From: Mastigamoeba balamuthi
Taxonomy: Eukaryota > Evosea > Mastigamoebida > Mastigamoebidae
Direction: 5' to 3'
Length of the DNA: 64,000 nt
Assembly: GCA_902651635.1 (NCBI GenBank)
Contig: CACRSC010000001.1
Span: 528,325-592,324, forward strand
Positions within the stretch are counted from its first letter, which is position 1. Every line of letters begins with the position of its first letter. Shown in pieces: positions 1-11,964 of this stretch. Under the pieces are notes generated by a model, which searched no databases, was not told the origin of the DNA, and saw only the letters and a list, made by a program, of their open reading frames with translations. The translations under genes and the position numbers were made by a program.

Positions 1-1290
1 TACGCGCGCAGCTGCCTGCACTGCGGCACCGCCGACGACTTGGCCCACCGCAGGCCCTCGCCCGCCGTCTCGACGAGGTACTCGATCGCGCCGTCGTGCA
101 CGCGCTTGTGCCGCACCTCCACGACGCTCTTGGCCGCCAGCGCGCTGCCCGTGAACTCGGGCGCCGCCGGCAGCTCCGCGTCGGGGCGCGGCGGCCTGCC
201 GCTGCTGCTGCGCCGCCTGGCCTCGCCCGCGGACCACTCCGAGGCCTCCTCGCCCGCGTCCGCCATCTCAGCGTCCGACGACGCGGAAGAGCCGACGCCG
301 CTGCTCTCGTCGCCGCTGCCGTCGTCGTCCTCGTCCTCGTCGTTTTGCTCCGCGTCGTCCTCGTCTTCGTCCGATTCCGAGGATGAGCTCAGCGCTGCCG
401 CCTCTTCGGGGGCCTTGGCGCTGGCCTGCTGTGGCTTTCTGGGTGCCACGCGCAGCGTCCACACCCACCTGGTCTTCCCTGGGCACGAAATCCTGCTTCT
501 TTAGTGCCGGCGCGGCGACGTTTGGCGAACGAACGGGCGCGCCAAGATAAATATTGCCTCCCCAATCCCGCCCCCGGCGCCCGCCCGTAGAACGCAACAA
601 CGGCGATGCATACTGGCTTGGTCGCGGACGTGGAGGAACAGGTCGTGTCTGCCGGCAAGCGAGTTGGACACTCCGGCCTTGATCGCCGCCTCCGAGGGCT
701 TGCGCACGCCGCAGTCGGGGAACACGTCGCTGAGGTGCGCGCTGGCCCAGTCCACGACCTCCTGCGTGTCCATCGGCCCCACGTTCAGCAGCGCCGCCCC
801 CGCTATCTCGGCCCTGCGCGCCCACACCCGCCCGCCGCGTCATGAGCGCCGCGCCACCCCCCGAGGGGGGTCCAGAGGCTGGGTGAGGGGGGTGGGGTGG
901 CGGCTCGCCATGAGGACTTGCGCGTGTGCTCGAAGTACGGGGCGGCGGCGTCGGGGCCGCACTTGGTGCAGAGCACCGCGTAGTCCTTGTCAAAGGGCGC
1001 CGGCTCCACGCAGCCTGCCCCGCCGCGAGTGTAAGGGCCGCCGGGCAAATGGAAGGGGGAATGGAACGTTGAACGTTTTTCCAAGTGGCAACAAACCACC
1101 AAAAGGGGAGGGGGGGGGGTAGGGGCCACCAAAGCAGCGCGGCACTGCCGTGCGTTCGTGCATGCGTGGCAGGGGAGGGTGCGAAACGGGCGAGAAACGT
1201 GGCAGAGGCGGCGCGTACGGAGGGAAACCGGCGCAAGACACGAAGTGCACCGCAGGGTGCACTCGCGCGCGGAGCCCTGCGCGCTCCTGC
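1..1290 (-). CDS. ASH2-like PHD / winged-helix protein with chromodomain-like segment (3' end off window)
   Basis: This is probably a chromatin protein; it runs off the left edge. Visible exons are about 1290-1219, 1014-918, 813-614 and 478-1, and their phases agree at each junction. The first two encode a PHD-like finger: CTLRCTSC, then CVEPAPF and YAVLCTKC followed by YFEHTRK. The spacing resembles the atypical finger of ASH2L (C-x2-C ... SCLPF ... HCNVC ... YF). The third exon has a winged-helix-like stretch ending LAGRHDLFLHVRD, comparable with the ASH2L winged helix, and the fourth continues KTRWVWTL. A Ser/Asp/Glu-rich acidic linker follows, then SVVEVRHKRVHDGAIEYLVE, which resembles a chromodomain strand. 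No in-frame ATG is visible, so the first exon is unresolved. The finger plus winged-helix assignment is from pattern similarity; the chromodomain is inference. Whether a SPRY domain follows cannot be seen. Confidence 0.55.
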
Positions 1291-1390
1291 GCACGTGCGC
1301 TGGCCCTGCACCGCCGTCCGCAGCGACCGCTGACGCGCACCCTTGAGCCTCCGTCGTGGTAGCTGCCCGCCGGTGGTGACGCCGCGCCAC

Positions 1391-1873
1391 CCCAATAAAC
1401 GCCCCCGGGGTTATTGACGTGTCGAGGAGGGCAGGGCGCGCGCAATTTATCTACCGGAATTCGGGGGGAGCGCGCTCGGGCGAGGGGAGGGGCCACTGAC
1501 GGTATTTGGCGGCGAGTATGACTATCGCAGAGGTGCGACGACGGCGGGTCGTGCGGGGGGGCCAGAGAAGGCCCAGATTAAAAAGCGCTATCACCAGAAA
1601 AGAAGGGCTGGCGGAGAAAAAACACAAAAGCGGCGCCAAAATCAAAAGATATCCGGCAGATCTCCCGGGGAAGGGAGTATCTTCGCCTCGAAGGAGCCCA
1701 GGAGGCACGCCAGTGGTCCTTGCAGACCAGCGGGAGCGTGCACGGAGCCTCTGGAAGGCGAATGATCAGTAGAACACCTCGGACCGCCCCAGGAGACAAG
1801 AAGATCCGCAAATCAGGGCGATGACGCCATCTTGCTTTTTACGCACCTTGTGCACACCAAGGCCGGGCGCACG
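1391..1873. other. Divergent intergenic region upstream of the ASH2-like gene and RPA2
   Basis: No convincing coding sequence. It should hold the first exon and promoter of the minus-strand gene and the RPA2 promoter. A CGCCATCTTG word (about 1825-1834), the reverse complement of a YY1-type motif, lies 40 bases before the chosen RPA2 start. No TATA box was seen near it. Confidence 0.4.
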
Positions 1874-4800
1874 ATGGCGAGCAGGAAGAAGTCGGCGGCC
1901 AGCGAGGCGGCGGCGGCGGCAGCGCCGGACGCCACGGCGGAGGAGTACGCGCGCGTCCGCGAGCTCGTGGACCCGCACGTCAAGTCGTTCAACTTCTTCC
2001 TCGAGGAGGGCAAGGACCTGCTCCTCAAGCACCTCGACCCCGTCTCCCTGCGCACCGAGGACCAGGGCTCCTACCAGCGTACGGCACTGGCGGCCCGCCA
2101 CCGCTTACTTTTGCCCCTCCTCTGATCTCCGCGCTCTGCATTCCCGGCGCGCGTTTTTGCCTGCGTTGACATCATCACGCTCTCTTCTGTCGATCTCTCT
2201 CCTGCTGGTGTATCTGACGGGGTGACGCTCTCTGCGCATGGCCGCCCTGCAGTCTCGATCGAGGACATCTCGATCGGCATGCCCATGCTGCTGAACCCTC
2301 ACTCCGCCAAGGGTGAGGAGAACCTCTACCCCCACGACGTGCGCCTCGCCAGCCCTCTGTTCATAACACACGCGCCCGCCTGTCGTCCCCAGCATCACAC
2401 ACACGCACACGTTCCCTCATACCCTTTACAAGCTTAGCACCAGCACCAACACCACCGCACACCCTCCCTCTCGTCTCCCGAACTCCACGCGCCCATGTCT
2501 TGAGCCGAGCCTACAGAGTTCTCACCGAGCCGGCGCGTCTTCGTGCAGTGCCGAGAGGGCAGGATGACGTACGGGGCGCTGAGCACTGTGCGGCTGAGGA
2601 TCAGCGGGGGGCCCGGCAAGGACGTGCTGTCGGCGTCGTGCTCGATCGGGCGCCTGCCGGTCATGGTGGGCTCGAAGCGCTGCTGGATCGGCCGCGTGAA
2701 GCCCGAGGGCCACGCGCAGCAGCTGGCGCAGCTCAAGGAGGACCCCTACGAGGTCGGGGGCTACTTCATCGTCAACGGCCTGGAGAAGCTGCTGCGCATG
2801 CTCATCTACGCGCGGCCCAACCACCCGCTGGCCGTCGTCAGGCCCTCGTGGGCCAACAAGGGCCCGCACTACACAAAGTTCGGTGTCAACATGCGCTGCA
2901 TGCGGTCCGACAGCACCACGCAGTCGATCACCGTCCACTACCTCAGCAGCGGCGAGGTCACGCTGCGCTTCATCGTAAGATTCCGTCCCCTGTCCCCCGG
3001 GGGGGGGAGATACGCGTATCTCGGAGATATTGTCGTACTAACGAAGCGGCCCCTGCGAAAATGAGCGCAGTTCCGCAAGCAAGAGTTCTTCATCCCGGCG
3101 GTGCTGCTGCTCAAGGCGATGACGGGCATCTCGGACAGGGCGATCTACGAGCGCCTCGTGATGAACGACTCGACCAACACGGCGCTGGCCAACGCGGCCG
3201 AGATGGTCCTGCGCGCGCGCGAGAACTCGTCGGCGCCGCAGATCCACACGCCGGGCGACGCGCTGGCGTTCATCGGCAGCCGCTTCCGCATCGTGATGGC
3301 GGACGACTCGAAGACGGACGCGGAGATCGGGCGCTCGCTGATCGACCGCTTCATCTTTGTGCACCTCGACTCGTACGCGGACAAGGCGGACCTGCTGCTG
3401 TTCTGCATGCAGAAGCTCTTCGCGCTGGTCAACGGCGACATCGAGGAGGACAACGTCGACTCGCCCATGACGCAGGCGCTGCTGCTGCCGGGCCACCTGT
3501 ACCTCGCGGTCTTCAAGGACCGCCTGCAGGAGTGGCTGTTCGGCGTGCGCGCGGCCATCGTCAAGGACATGGCGCTGGGCAAGCCCTACGACCTCACCAA
3601 GGAGTCGTACTGGAAGACCAAGGCCGAGCACGTGCCCCCCGTGGGCCGCCGCATGGAGATGTTCCTCGCGACGGGAGTGCACAACAGCCGCTCGGGCATC
3701 GACCTGATGCAGACGGCCGGCTTCAGCATCATCGCCGACAAGCTCAACTTCATGCGCTTCATGTCGCACTTCCACTCGGTGCACCGTGGCTCCTTCTACG
3801 CCGAGATGAAGACCACCGCCATCCGCAAGCTCATGCCCGAGTCGTGGGGCTTCATGTGCCCCGTCCACACGCCTGATGGCGCCCCCTGCGGTCTCCTCAA
3901 CCATCTCTCCATGGACTGCCGCGTCGAGTCCTCCCCCGTCAGCAAGACCCAGTGCGCCAAACTTCTTCCTCCTCTATCCGCCGACTGCCCACGCCATTCT
4001 GAGACTCGCCACGGAATTATGTGAAACTGGTGACTGAGCTTGCTTGGCGGGCTGCAGGGAGGTCGCGGTGGAGAAGCTGCTGGCGGAGCTGGGCGTCGCC
4101 AACTCGAGGAACGCGGTGCTGCCGCCCAACTACGTGACGGTTCTGTACAACGGGCGCGTGATGGGCAAGCTGCCCGGCACCGACGCGCGCCGCGTGCAGG
4201 CCGCGCTGCGCCTTGCCAAGATCACGCGGTCGCACGACGTTCCGCTGACTCTGGAGGTGGCGATTGCGAACCCGAGCGGCGTGGAGTCGGCGACGGCCGG
4301 CGTGACTGCGTCGCTGGTGCTGAGCTCGGACATGGGCCGCATGGTGAGGCCAGTGCAGCACAGGCCGACGGGGCTGGTGTCGTGGATCGGGGCGTTTGAG
4401 CAGGTCTACATGGACATTGCCCTGCCGTCGGAGCCCGACGAGGTGGCCAAGAGCGAGTACTGCGAGTTCAACAACACGAACCAGCTGAGCGTGCTGGCCA
4501 ACTTCATCCCGTTCCCCGACATGAACCAGTCGCCTCGCAACATGTACCAGTGCCAGATGGCCAAGCAGACGCTGGGCATCCCCTGCCACAGCTACGAGTA
4601 CCGCACGGACAACAAGCTTCTGCGCCTGCACTACCCGCAGAAGCCCATCTGCGTCACGCGCACGCAGAAGCGCTTTGCGGGCGACCACTACCCCAGCGGC
4701 GCCAACGCGGTCATCGCGATGGTCTCGTACACGGGCTACGATATGGAGGACGCGCTGATCCTCAACAAGGCCTCGGTCGAGCGCGGCTGGGCCCACGCGT

Positions 4801-5968
4801 CGATGTACAAGACGATCGCCGTCGACCTCAGCAAGGAGCGCATGGACGACCGCACGACCCTGAGCGGCATCAACCCGCAGACCAAGGAGCTCGTCTCCGA
4901 GTCGCTCGACTTTGACGGGCTGCCGCGCCCGGGCGAGATCATCCGCGACCACACGGCCATCTACAGCGTCGTGAGCCCCGTCGAGGGCAAGCCGCACGTC
5001 AAGGCCGGCAAGGGCGAGCAGTGCGTTGTCGACCAGGTCCGTGTGATGCCGACGTACAGCGAGGGGCTGGCGAGCTGCAACGACGAGACGGCAGGGTCGC
5101 TGCGTAAGGCCAACATCAAGATGCGCTACAACCGCAACCCCGTCATCGGAGACAAGTTCGCCGCGAGGCATGGGCAGAAGGGAGTTCTGTCTCAGCTGTG
5201 GCCGCAGCGCAACATGCCGTTCACCGAGAGCGGCATGACGCCCGACGTGATCATCAACCCGCACGCGTTCCCGTCGCGTATGACGATCGGTATGCTGATC
5301 GAGGCCATGGCTGGCAAGGCGGGTGCGATGTACGCGGAGTGGCAGGACGCGTCGCCGTTCAGGTACAACGAGCGCGACACGGCGGTGGCGCACTTTGGCG
5401 AGCAGCTCAAGAAGGCGGGGTACTGCTACTACGGCACCGAGCCCATGTACAGCGGCGTCACCGGCGAGCCCTTCGAGGCGCAGGTCTACATTGGCATCGT
5501 GTACTACCAGCGTCTGGTCCACCAGGTCAAGGACAAGTTCCAGGTCCGCTCGTTCGGCCCCGTCAACGAGCTTACCCAGCAGCCCGTCCACGTGCGTACC
5601 CTCTCTCTCTCCCTTATCCGTTGCACCGTGCGCAACAACTGCTGACACGCGAGCTACTACGATAACAGGGACGCAAGCGTGGTGGTGGCATTCGTTTCGG
5701 TGAGATGGAGCGTGATTCGCTGCTGGCGCACGGCACGTCGATGCTGCTGCACGACCGCCTGTTCAACTGCTCGGACAGGAGCCTGCACTACGTGTGCCGC
5801 AAGTGCGGCACGATCATCGGGGCGCTGCCGCAGAGAGACATGGGCCTCTACTGCAAGACTTGCAAGACGTCGTCCACGGTCGAGCCGCTGCTGGTGCCGT
5901 ACGTCCTGCGCTACCTCACCGCCGAGCTCGCGGCGTGCGGAATACGCCTCACGGTCCTGACCAAATGA
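1874..5968 (+). CDS. RPA2: DNA-directed RNA polymerase I second-largest subunit (RPA2/POLR1B)
   Basis: This is the beta-like catalytic subunit of nucleolar RNA polymerase I, which transcribes rRNA. Exons: 1874-2078, 2253-2338, 2519-2974, 3071-3937, 4062-5591 and 5669-5968. Phases agree throughout and give about 1,147 residues, normal for RPA2 (1,135-1,203). Recognisable blocks in order: SFNFFLEEG near the N-terminus, GGYFIVNGLEKLLRMLI, FRKQEFFIPA, ESWGFMCPVHTPDGAPCG, NQSPRNMYQCQM, YTGYDMEDALILNKAS, GDKFAARHGQKG, HAFPSRMTIGMLIE and GEMERDSLLAHGTS. A terminal zinc ribbon follows (CRKCG ... CKTCK). RPA2 is preferred over the Pol II and III paralogues because SFNFFLEEG, MRCMR and the short C-terminal ribbon match the Pol I form. 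The ATG at 1874 (context CGCACGATGGCG) is preferred to an upstream start in the leader. The exon 2/3 junction is the least certain; a few residues after LYPHD may belong to an unseen microexon. Confidence 0.95.
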
Positions 5969-6242
5969 GAACGGGCGGCTCCGTTCCTTCTCGCCTCACC
6001 AGATTCTTACTTTCAACAAATAAGGGTATCAGCAGCGTTCATTCTCCGACTGGTCTATTGTGGTGGTGTGCCTTCCCTAAGGTCATGTGTTGGCGTGAAC
6101 GGTACTGTGGCTGGGGAAATCTAAGTAGAAATGATGATCTTGACAACTAAACAACTACACTGTTTGGTGTCATAGCTAAGCTGACGTTCCGAACCCGACT
6201 ATGCCCATTTGAGCATGTTGCCTCTTTCCACACGGGTGATGC
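5969..6242. other. Convergent 3' intergenic spacer
   Basis: Short AT-richer spacer between the RPA2 stop and the CIMIP2 stop. It probably holds both 3' untranslated regions. No gene seen. Confidence 0.5.
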
Positions 6243-7310
6243 TCACTCCGCCACGGGGACGTTCTTCTTAGGTGTCAGAATGAGGACGTCGCGCTCCTCC
6301 TTCTTGACTTTGCGCGTGCCGGGCGACAGTGCGCGCAACTCGTCTGCGTGCTTCTTGCGCTGCTCCTTAACAAAGTCCCTCAGTGCCACGCTCGCCGACT
6401 CGGCATACGTGTGCCCGAGAACGTCGCGCTTCCCCGGAACATGTCCCGTGAACCCGGGCAGCGGCGACGTGCCGTCCCCCGACGACTGAATTGTTGCCGC
6501 GGCATTGCTCACGCGCTGGCGCACGCGCCCAGTGCGCTCGGCGCTTGGGAGGCGTGCGATCTGCGTCGCCTCGCCGGTTGCTGCGCCGTACCTCCGACCC
6601 AGGCTCTGGTCGCGGTACAGAGGCACAAACCCCGTGTACCCCGGTATCTTCTTGCACTCGTCAACTGGGCGGGGTTGCTGGTGAGTACATGCATCAACGT
6701 GGCACTGACTGCTTCGTCTGCACTTGAGAGGGTTGAAGCAAGTGCAAAAGGAGGCAGGCACAGTTGCGCATACGGAGGGACAGGCTGTGCTCACCTGTGG
6801 ATTCGCACTGCATCTGCTCGGCTGAAACCTCCGAGTCCCGCGAGATGGGAGGCAGCGAACGTCCGCGGGCGATTGTCGCCCGCAGATGCGCCGAGATCGA
6901 GCCGCTGGTGGTGGCACGCTGGTGCTGTTCGCAGAGCCTGTCGTGGGTTGCGAACGCGGCTTGTGCCTGCTCCTTGTAGGGCTTGGCGATCATCTCTCGC
7001 GCCAGCGGGATGTGCCCCGTGTATCCGACGATGAACTGCCGTCTATCGTCGCCTGCCGAGGAGATGTTCTGGCCCTCGATCGACGACCCTCCCGATGCGA
7101 GCACACCAGTCTGCCGCCGAGTAAGTAGGTGCGGCGAGTGGAGCAAGAGAGCTAAATTGAGCAGCAGTGGTAGCGAATGCGAAGTCGAACGGCGCTAGTG
7201 TGTGAGGGCAGGTGGGTGCATGTGCTCACAGTGTTGCCGTAGGTGGAGCCGAACGAGTCGCGCTCGCCCATCACGTGGCCTCCGTAGCCCGGGATCCTCT
7301 TCTCAGCCAT
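6243..7310 (-). CDS. CIMIP2/FAM166 (DUF2475) ciliary microtubule inner protein
   Basis: The family lines the inside of ciliary doublet microtubules. Three exons (7310-7230, 7110-6795, 6664-6243) with matching phases give 272 residues. The protein opens MAEKRIPGYGGHVMGERDSF and repeats the family signature G-[YF]-[TG]-G-[HF]-[VI]-P several times: VGYTGHIPLAREM, IPGYTGFVPLYRD and LPGFTGHVPGKRD, each followed by a hydrophobic or Gly-Tyr segment (GSTYG, GRRYGA, GHTYAES). The start ATG (7308-7310) is followed directly by the first repeat, so it is secure. It lies head to head with the ArfGAP gene about 280 bases away, so the two may share a promoter region. In this family the repeats bind tubulin; the ciliary role is inferred. 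Its presence argues that the organism builds a flagellum at some stage. Confidence 0.85.
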
Positions 7311-7587
7311 TGACAAGACCCCCTTGAGTCGTCACAGCGGAACAGAGTCTGATGTGCGCTTCCAAAAATAGCGCCTGCAGGACCCGAATCTCGCTGTTTT
7401 CCTGTGATAGGATCTGGGCGGATATTTTTGGCTCCTGTGATGTGGACCATCGGCCGTGAAAAAAATCAACGCTCCCCCCATTGAATAACCGCTTCCCCCT
7501 TTCCCCCCCGCGTCGCCCCGCTGCCGCGTTTGCGACACCAGATCGCCCGCGGCCTGCGAATCCCCGACGCGCGGCACACCCCTCGCG
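7311..7587. promoter_or_regulatory. Head-to-head intergenic promoter region (CIMIP2 / ArfGAP)
   Basis: A 277-base spacer between divergent start codons at 7310 (-) and 7588 (+). AT-rich on the CIMIP2 side, pyrimidine/GC-rich on the other. No TATA box on either side, so the bidirectional promoter is inferred from geometry only. Confidence 0.35.
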
Positions 7588-10500
7588 ATGGCGGACAGCG
7601 ATGTGGACGTTGAGGAGGCGCCGGACGCGGCCAGCAGCGCCGCCGGGCCCGCCGCTTCCGAACCGGATCTCGCGGGCAGTTGCCCCACCGGCACTCTGCA
7701 CGCCTGCGCGTCGCTGGACGAGCTCGAGCCGCCGCGGGCGCGCCACGGCACGACGCCCCGGGGGGTCCACTCGAGCGCGTCGTTCGAGCACCGGCTGGCG
7801 TTCTGGACCAAGGCCGAGTCCCCGATGCAGCGACAGCTCGAGCGAGGCAACACAAGTGCCCACATAAGCCCGCGCACACTGACGCCCACGCGCGCCCGCC
7901 CTCCCTCCCCCGCCCTCCTCTCTCCCGCGCGCGCGCACACGCAGAGAGGCACGCGCGAGTCGAGCCCGCGGGGACGGTGTGCGCGCGGTGCGGGGCCAAG
8001 AGCACCAAGCCCGGCAGGTACTGTTTCTTCTGCGGCACTCTGCTGCCCCACGTCACCGCCCCCGACGACGCCTCGGAGCCGGGCGAGGACCGCGACACGA
8101 GCGCCTCGGGCTCCACCGCGTCAAGCGCCTCCAAGAGCCCAGTCCCAGTCCCAGTCCCCGTACCCTTCCCGACGCTTGCTCCTGCTCCTGCCCCAGTCCC
8201 CAGCCCCAGCCCCTGCTCCCGCCCCAGCTCCTGCCACAGCTCCGGCAGCGGCAGCGGCACCAGCCACTCCGCCTGCGTCAGCCTCAGCGCCAGCTTCAGC
8301 GCCGGTAGCGCGTGCCCCGGCAACGGCGCCAGCCAAGGCCACGCAGGCGGAGGCCAAGCCCGCGACGAGGACGGTGGCGCGGCAGATGACGCTCAAGGAC
8401 GTGACGGACCAGATCACGGGCCACGCGAGGCTCAGGATGTCCGCCTCCTCGGACGCGCTGTCGTCGTCGTCGCAGTCGCTGACCTCGGACACCTCGTCGT
8501 CGCTGGCGCAGCCCGCGGCCCCGCCTCCGCCGTACCTGTACGCGCGGTCGCCCAGGGTGGCGAGCCTGCCGCCCAGGCCCCCGCGCGAGCTCTCGGACTC
8601 GTCGCTGGTGGTGCAAGCGGCCGCGCAGGCGCACTCGCAGGCCGCCGCTGCCGCGGGCCCGCAGCACAAGAAGCACCAGAGCGGGGGGTCGTGGTCGTCG
8701 ACGACGACGACGACGAGCGGGACCAAGGGCCCCGCGAGCGACGCGTCGTCGTCGGCGGACTCCACGTCGCCCGCCGTGGACGTGCCGCAGCAGGGCGAGT
8801 GCGCGGGCCAGAAGCTGCCGGGGCTGTCGCTGGACAGGCTCGACGAGGCCTCGAGCGCCAGCCCCCCGGGTCCCCTGACGTCGCCCGAGCGCAAGCACAA
8901 GACGCCGCGCGGGACCAAGTCGTCGAGCCACAAGAGCCCCACCCGCGGAGCCAAGCACGGCCGCACGTCCTCGTACGGCGGCGAGACCTCTGCCGCGCTC
9001 TCGATGGTCATGCTGTCGGCCAAGGCCGGGGGCGTGCCCTCGGCCCCGGGCTCTCCGCGCTCGCAACGCAAGCACAAGCGCAGCGACCTGGCCAGCATCG
9101 AGGCGACCGTCGACGTGCCCGCCGTGCCCCGCGCGAGGTCGCTCTCCAAGCCGCCCGACTCGGCCACCCCCAAGCCCGCGCAGCCGGGGGCGTCGCCGCT
9201 GCGGTCCTCCACGCCGCCCGGCACGGCGCTCAGGACGCCCGACGGCCCCATGCTCGGCTCGTCGGGGTCGGTGCAGACGCTGGTGTCGCCGCCGCCGGAG
9301 GAGGAGCCGGCCAAGGCGCTGCCGCTGCGCAGGGAGGGGTCGGGGTTCCTGGACGTGTTCCGGTCGCGCAGGGGGTCGTCGTCGTCGACGTCGCCGGGGC
9401 TCGCGGGGTCGACGCCTGCCAAGGAGGCGGGGATGGCCCGCGAGGTCGCGTCGTCGGGCGACGTGGACGTGCCCCGTAGGCGGAGGTTCATGGCCGGGCT
9501 CTCGCGCCTGATGAAGACCGCTGTCGACACAGGCCTCAAGAGTGAGTGTCTTCATCTCCCCCCAGCCTTTTTTCTCTCCGCAGATACAGCCGATATCTTT
9601 CTAACGCTCTAAAATGTGCAGCAAACTCTCCTCTTCCGAGGGTGCGGATACCAGTATTGAATTGTCTGACCCCCCAACGAAGAAGCGGCCCATGAGCTGT
9701 CTGGACATCGTCAAGTGCGGCTACCTGATGAAGAAGGGCAAGCACAGCAAGTGGAAGAGGCGCTGGGTCGTCCTCACCCCCACGGACCTCCACATCTTCA
9801 AGGAGGAGCAGGTGCACGCGCCCCCCTCCCTCCGCGCGCCGCCCAACTGTCTGTGTGTGGGTGGAGAAAATGCGCCATTTTCGCGTGCGTTTATGACGGC
9901 GAATCCACACGGCTCACACCGCGTCTCGCCGCAGGACGCGGAGCTGCCGGAGCTGACCATGTCGCTGGCGCTGGGGGCGGTGAAGCACAGGATGACGCAC
10001 GACAGCAAGCCGGCGTTTGATATCATCACGTCGAACCAGGAGCTCTCGCTCTTCACCATCGAGTGCGCTGGCCTTGGCTGGGCTGGGCTGCCCAGTCCCC
10101 TCCCCCCTCCCGGCCTGCTGCTGGCTCACGGCGCCCGCACAACGGCGACGGGGGGCGGCTTATGCAGCGAGCAGGAGACTGTCGAGTGGATCCACGCGAT
10201 CGGCAAGATCTGCGAGAACCTGATCCACCACTCCCTGGGAGGCACTGCCGTGAGCCGCCCCGGCCGCGCCCATTTTTCCCGCCCGCTCTGTTTCCCCGTG
10301 TCAATTGCGTCCCAATTTCTCACCACCCTTCTCCCTTGTGCAGCCCGACAGCATGGAGAACGCCAAGCAGATTGCTGAGATCTCGCAGGAGGCAGCCAAC
10401 CCCAAGCTGCGCGACCTCCTGGACCTGCCCGCCAACAAGGTCTGCGCCGACTGCGGCGCCCCAGGTGAGAGGGCTCGCCCCCCTTCGCCTCGCCCGATGC

Positions 10501-11157
10501 CCTCGCCAGCGCCAGCGGCAGCTCACAGCGCCACCAGACCCGTGCTGGGCGTCGACGAACATCGGGGCGTTCATCTGCATCTCGTGCAGCGGTGTGCACC
10601 GAGGCCTGGGGGTGCACATCAGCAAGGTGCGGTCGGTGACGATCGACACGTGGGGCGACGAGCTGGTGGAGCGCATGCGGTCCAAGGGCAACGACGCGGT
10701 GAACCAGTACTGGGAGGCCACGCTCGCGGCGTCGGGGGACGAGAAGATCGCTCCGGACGCGTCCAACGAGCAGCGCAAGGCCTTCATCACGCGCAAGTAC
10801 GTGCTGCACCAGTACGTGCCCTACGAGGAGAAGCGCCTCTCGCAGGGGCCCCCGGCCTTTGCGCTGTCGATGATGCCGTCGCCGGCCATGTCGGCGGCCA
10901 TCTCGGCGGCGTCGATCTCGTCGCAGGGGGCGTCGGACGAGCGGAGGAGGAACAAGGGCGTGTTCAAGAGGATCGACGACGCGGAGAGCCTCAAGATCGC
11001 CATCCTGACGCTGGTGCGCGAGGACGCGCAGTTCAGGTCGGACCTGGCGAGGACGCTGCTCTCCGAGACCAGCGTGCTGCAGGCCGCCGTGGCCCAAGTT
11101 TTGCGCGAGAGCAAGGAGAGCAAGGACAGCGGAGCGCGGACGCCGTCAGACACCTGA
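7588..11157 (+). CDS. Zinc-ribbon, PH and ArfGAP domain protein
   Basis: A predicted GTPase-activating protein for Arf GTPases in membrane traffic. Domains in order: an acidic/Ser N-terminus; a four-cysteine zinc ribbon (VCARCGAKSTKPGRYCFFCG, from 7945); a long Ser/Pro/Ala/Lys low-complexity region; a PH domain (CGYLMKKGKHSKWKRRW ... EEQ, DAELPELTMSLALGAV ... LFTI, ETVEWIHAIGKICENLI) spread over several exons; and an ArfGAP finger. The finger is C-x2-C-x16-C-x2-C-x4-R (VCADCGAP, GAFICISCSGVHRGLGVHIS), with the arginine finger intact. Supported exon edges: 7588-7855, 7945-about 8150, about 8230-9545, 9622-9811, 9935-10062, 10168-10249, 10344-10464 and 10538-11157. The edges inside the Pro/Ala repeat near 8150-8290 are uncertain. 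PH followed by ArfGAP resembles ACAP/ASAP-type proteins, but there is no BAR domain and no ankyrin repeat. The N-terminal zinc ribbon is unusual. Confidence 0.85.
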
Positions 11158-11339
11158 GTACATACTGAACACTACGCCGGACACCCCATCAGAGCATAAC
11201 GAATGTCACTGTATTGCCATCTTCTTCTGCACCTGGCACCAGACCGAGGCACCCCAAGACGCACGCTCCTTTGGCGACCAAGGCAGTCCCTTACTTCACC
11301 ACTCGATTTCGATCCGATAAATATATTTTTCTGTGAAAT

Positions 11340-11410
11340 GGTCTCATGGTGTAGTGGCATCACATCGACTTGACGTGTCGAGGGTTCCAGGATCAATACC
11401 TGGTGGGACC
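11340..11410 (+). tRNA. tRNA-Val(GAC)-like gene, copy 1
   Basis: The 71 bases fold as a complete cloverleaf: acceptor GGTCTCA/TGGGACC (one G-T pair), D stem GTG/CAC with GG in the loop, anticodon stem TCGAC/GTCGA with loop TTGACGT (anticodon GAC), 5-base variable loop, and T stem CCAGG/CCTGG. A run of five T at 11412-11416 fits Pol III termination. The A box (TGGTGTAGTGG) is good. The B box (GGATCAATACC) departs from GGTTCGANTCC at three places. The body resembles eukaryotic valine tRNAs. GAC is rare for eukaryotic valine (normally AAC), so a tRNA-derived pseudogene is possible. Confidence 0.65.
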
Positions 11411-11416
11411 ATTTTT

Positions 11417-11964
11417 CATTATGGCACCACGGCCTGGGTGGCACTCTAAGGCACACAATGACAACGACCAGATGCTGCACCACTGTATACGTCGGTCACA
11501 GACTACAGAACACAAACGCAGTTCGTTTTGCGGTTCTGTGAAAACGTTGACCATGGAAAAAGTGTGGCATTTCCGTTTTTCTGTGGCCGAATACCGTGAA
11601 CAACATGTCTCGCCGGATGCTCGAGGATGAACTGATTGTGAGTTAGGAACGTGCCCAACCTCCCTGCGCACTCGGCTGGGTGGTTTCGAAAAGGGGTCCC
11701 TGGTTCAAATAACTGGCCGATGGAAATGCCAGCTCGAAATGCTTGCCCGCGTTCATGGCGAACTGCGGTGTGAGGCCGCTGAGGTCGGCTTGCGATCTGG
11801 TGCGTCCGTCCCAACGTATGGGCGTGTCCCAGAAGGCGGAGGCACAGGAAAATCAAGGGTGGAATTCCCTTGAATAAGAAAATAACGGGCACCAAATAGA
11901 GTAGCAGGACCATTATTCTAATGGCCGGCTTGAACTGCATACATTCATATAACGGCGGCGATAA
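11417..11964. other. Intergenic region between tRNA-like gene and protease promoter
   Basis: No gene supported. Open frames here lack family signals and codon bias. Repetitiveness cannot be judged from one copy. Confidence 0.4.

Noticed and set aside
8121-9555. Long minus-strand frames over the ArfGAP low-complexity region
   Set aside because: Shadow of Ser/Pro/Ala codons on the plus strand, no domain signal.
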